This document shows positions 14,720 to 16,062 of a stretch of DNA of 16,062 nucleotides, piece after piece. Both the position numbers and the translations under genes were made by a program. This DNA is from CAZUZS01 sp964624795 (GTDB lineage: Bacteria; Calditrichota; Calditrichia; RBG-13-44-9): contig CAZUZS010000086.1 of assembly GCA_964624795.1 (NCBI GenBank), positions 1 through 16,062 of the forward strand. The letters are read 5' to 3'. The notes under the pieces were generated by a model. It was given only the letters and a program-made list of their open reading frames with translations. It had not been told where the DNA came from and did no database searches. How positions within the stretch are numbered: the stretch's first letter is position 1; every line of letters starts with the position of its first letter.

Positions 14720-14750
14720 GTTTTTCCGAAGAATCCACGCTTCAAAGGTA

Positions 14751-14807
14751 AATGGGAGAGCTCCCGGCATTCGAGGTCTGAAGGCCGCAATAGGGGGCTC
14801 TCCCATT
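14751..14807 (+). terminator. intrinsic terminator, long hairpin
   Basis: A 15-bp stem pairs 14751-14765 (AATGGGAGAGCTCCC) with 14793-14807 (GGGGGCTCTCCCATT) with a single T-G wobble. The 27-nt loop itself contains a small GGC/GCC pairing. GCCGTTTT follows. It lies 31 nt past the stop of the T9SS-sorted protein gene. Confidence 0.75.
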
Positions 14808-14936
14808 GCCGTTTTAATGTCGCATTTTTATTATTGAGGACCCGTCGCATCCAACAGAATTAATACAGAATAGAAAGTAGAAAATGATTTTTATTGGCAT
14901 TGGATCATTTTTTTTCATTTCCCGGCTTTGATTAAT

Positions 14937-14964
14937 TTGAATTCTGCCTGCTTTTTCGTAACAT
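14937..14964 (+). promoter_or_regulatory. weak sigma70-like promoter candidate
   Basis: TTGAAT (14937-14942) and TAACAT (14959-14964) are 16 nt apart, each a 4/6 match. The position, between a strong terminator and a gene starting at 14991 with GGAGGG upstream, makes a promoter here expected, but the boxes are weak. Confidence 0.28.
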
Positions 14965-14990
14965 ATTAAAAGACACAGCGGAGGGTAATC

Positions 14991-16062
14991 ATGAAAATTG
15001 GAACCTTGATTTTGTGTTTGGTTTTTTCCTGGCTGGATGTTTCTGCGAATAGCTGGTTGTTTGTCGGGCCGGATTCTGCGGAATGGCGCTCAGTATTGCA
15101 GATGGATATTGCCTTTAGTGCCGGAAGAGCACACCAGATCGCAATTGGCACAACCGAAGGGGTTGCAATCAACAGTGACGGTTTATGGCAATATGTATTT
15201 CCTGATTTGCATGGCATATTCCCGGAGGAAGAAAAACAACCCCGGTCTGTATATTTCTCCCCCTGGGTGGATTCGGTGGTGTTTGTCGGCGTCAATGTCA
15301 GATACTCCGGAGAGCCCGGCTCAATTGGCGGGCGAATCATTGATACCTCCTGGCCCTCCTGGGGGATCAGCAATTTTATCGGTGGAGGATATATCGGTTA
15401 TAGTCCATCGCTTGGATTCTCATTTTCGCCATTCCGCGCCGGCCATGTTTATGCCTGGATCATTGATTTTTACAAAAGCAGCGACAATGGACTGACCTGG
15501 CAGCAAATGCAAACCCAGGAAAGCTACGGCGTCCTTTTCCTTTCTGTCGACCGAAAGGTTGATTCGGTTCTCTACATTGGGCAAAAACCTTTTTCTCAAT
15601 CGGATTTCGGCCTGTACCGCAGCACCGACGATGGAGATTCGTGGGAATTTATTCGTTCGCTGGAAACTACTGCGCCCTACCCTGCCCAGAGATCGTCAGA
15701 CTTTCTGGCAAACGGAGATACGCTGATTCTTGCTATGAATCGCTTTCCATACCCCGCTGATTCGACATGCGGAATATCGGTGAGTACGGATCGTGGGAAC
15801 ACGTGGTCGGAGGCACTTCCCGATCTCAATGTGCAGAAGATTTTGCGGGACCCCGTCCGATCCAATATTATTTACGCGGCAACGGAGGCCGGCATCTACC
15901 GCAGCTTCGACAGTGGGCAAAACTGGCACCTGCTCACCGATCTCGTTCCTTCGCTGAATCTCGTGCATATTCGGAAAGATCCTTATTCAGACACGTTGTA
16001 CATCGCTGCCAGCGATTCCGGCATTTTCAAGGCGCCGGAGTCGAGTTTAGGAATAACGCACC
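14991..16062 (+). CDS. secreted Asp-box (BNR/sialidase-like) beta-propeller protein, 3' end outside the window
   Basis: The frame is open from ATG 14991 to the last base (357 codons). GGAGGG ends about 5 nt before the start. A signal peptide (MKIGTLILCLVFSWLDVSA) leads into a protein with repeated Asp-boxes (SxDxGxTW): SSDNGLTW, STDDGDSW, STDRGNTW and SFDSGQNW. Each follows a strand such as GLYR or GIYR, preceded by VLYIG or IIYAA. This is the fold of sialidases, photosystem-assembly YCF48 proteins and the 'glycosyl hydrolase BNR repeat' proteins. No sialidase arginine triad can be assigned, so an enzymatic role is not claimed. The last visible residues (GIFKAPESSLGITH) resemble the linker before a T9SS sorting domain in such proteins; that ending is predicted, not seen. 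Confidence 0.85.
   Translation, partial: MKIGTLILCLVFSWLDVSANSWLFVGPDSAEWRSVLQMDIAFSAGRAHQIAIGTTEGVAINSDGLWQYVFPDLHGIFPEEEKQPRSVYFSPWVDSVVFVGVNVRYSGEPGSIGGRIIDTSWPSWGISNFIGGGYIGYSPSLGFSFSPFRAGHVYAWIIDFYKSSDNGLTWQQMQTQESYGVLFLSVDRKVDSVLYIGQKPFSQSDFGLYRSTDDGDSWEFIRSLETTAPYPAQRSSDFLANGDTLILAMNRFPYPADSTCGISVSTDRGNTWSEALPDLNVQKILRDPVRSNIIYAATEAGIYRSFDSGQNWHLLTDLVPSLNLVHIRKDPYSDTLYIAASDSGIFKAPESSLGITH

Noticed and set aside
14882..14910. AAATGAT/ATCATTT inverted repeat followed by a T run, as a terminator
   Set aside because: The stem is only 7 bp and AT-rich with a 15-nt loop, and a far stronger hairpin lies at 14751-14807.

Overview
The window looks like a chromosomal segment from a Gram-negative bacterium of the Bacteroidetes/Chlorobi/Calditrichota (FCB) group. 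The main reason is two proteins ending in a type IX secretion (T9SS) type A sorting domain with the motif NYPNPFN. Other hints are a possible Bacteroidetes-type promoter (TTG, 19 nt, TAnnTTTG), a lysine-ketoglutarate reductase/saccharopine dehydrogenase gene pair, and secreted beta-propeller proteins. Good Shine-Dalgarno sites (AAAGGAGGT, GGAGGG) argue against a typical Flavobacterium-like member and fit a deeper branch such as Ignavibacteria, Calditrichota or KSB1. This placement is inference from gene content; no rRNA or marker gene is present.

Layout. 1-490: the truncated, frameshifted 3' end of an IS1634-type transposase. 571-747: a tRNA-Leu(CAA) on the minus strand with a clear sigma70-type promoter and a weak terminator hairpin. 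777-3753: two minus-strand genes for the saccharopine pathway of lysine breakdown, the reductase upstream and the dehydrogenase downstream. 4028-5238: a plus-strand pair, a thioredoxin-like protein overlapping a COG2521-like SAM methyltransferase by 4 nt. 5277-5690: a minus-strand GroES-like protein with an insertion and an acidic tail. 5988-6980: a probable lipoprotein with a carboxypeptidase-regulatory-like domain.

7116-12514: a tight plus-strand cluster. It encodes a GAF-domain sigma54 activator, a transmembrane Ser/Thr kinase with two PEGA domains, a Kelch-repeat protein carrying a T9SS sorting domain, and an exported or membrane protein with a helical N-terminal part. The genes abut, or lie within about 55 nt of each other. 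A near-consensus sigma54 promoter sits between the kinase and Kelch genes. Together they suggest a signalling and cell-surface module spanning cytoplasm, inner membrane, periplasm and surface. 13181-16062: a T9SS-sorted protein with two tandem Ca-loop-like repeats and a His/Met-rich linker, a strong terminator hairpin, and the start of a secreted Asp-box beta-propeller protein that runs off the window.

The least expected content is between the genes. Three intergenic regions (about 5760-5914, 6981-7078 and 12923-12985) hold degenerate arrays with a strict 7-nt period and related units such as TGGCGCA, TGGTGCA and TGGAGCA. A 265-bp element at 12613-12877 has 9-bp terminal inverted repeats and, inside each end, an 11-bp-stem/6-nt-loop hairpin built on CCCTTCCCT, which makes it MITE-like.
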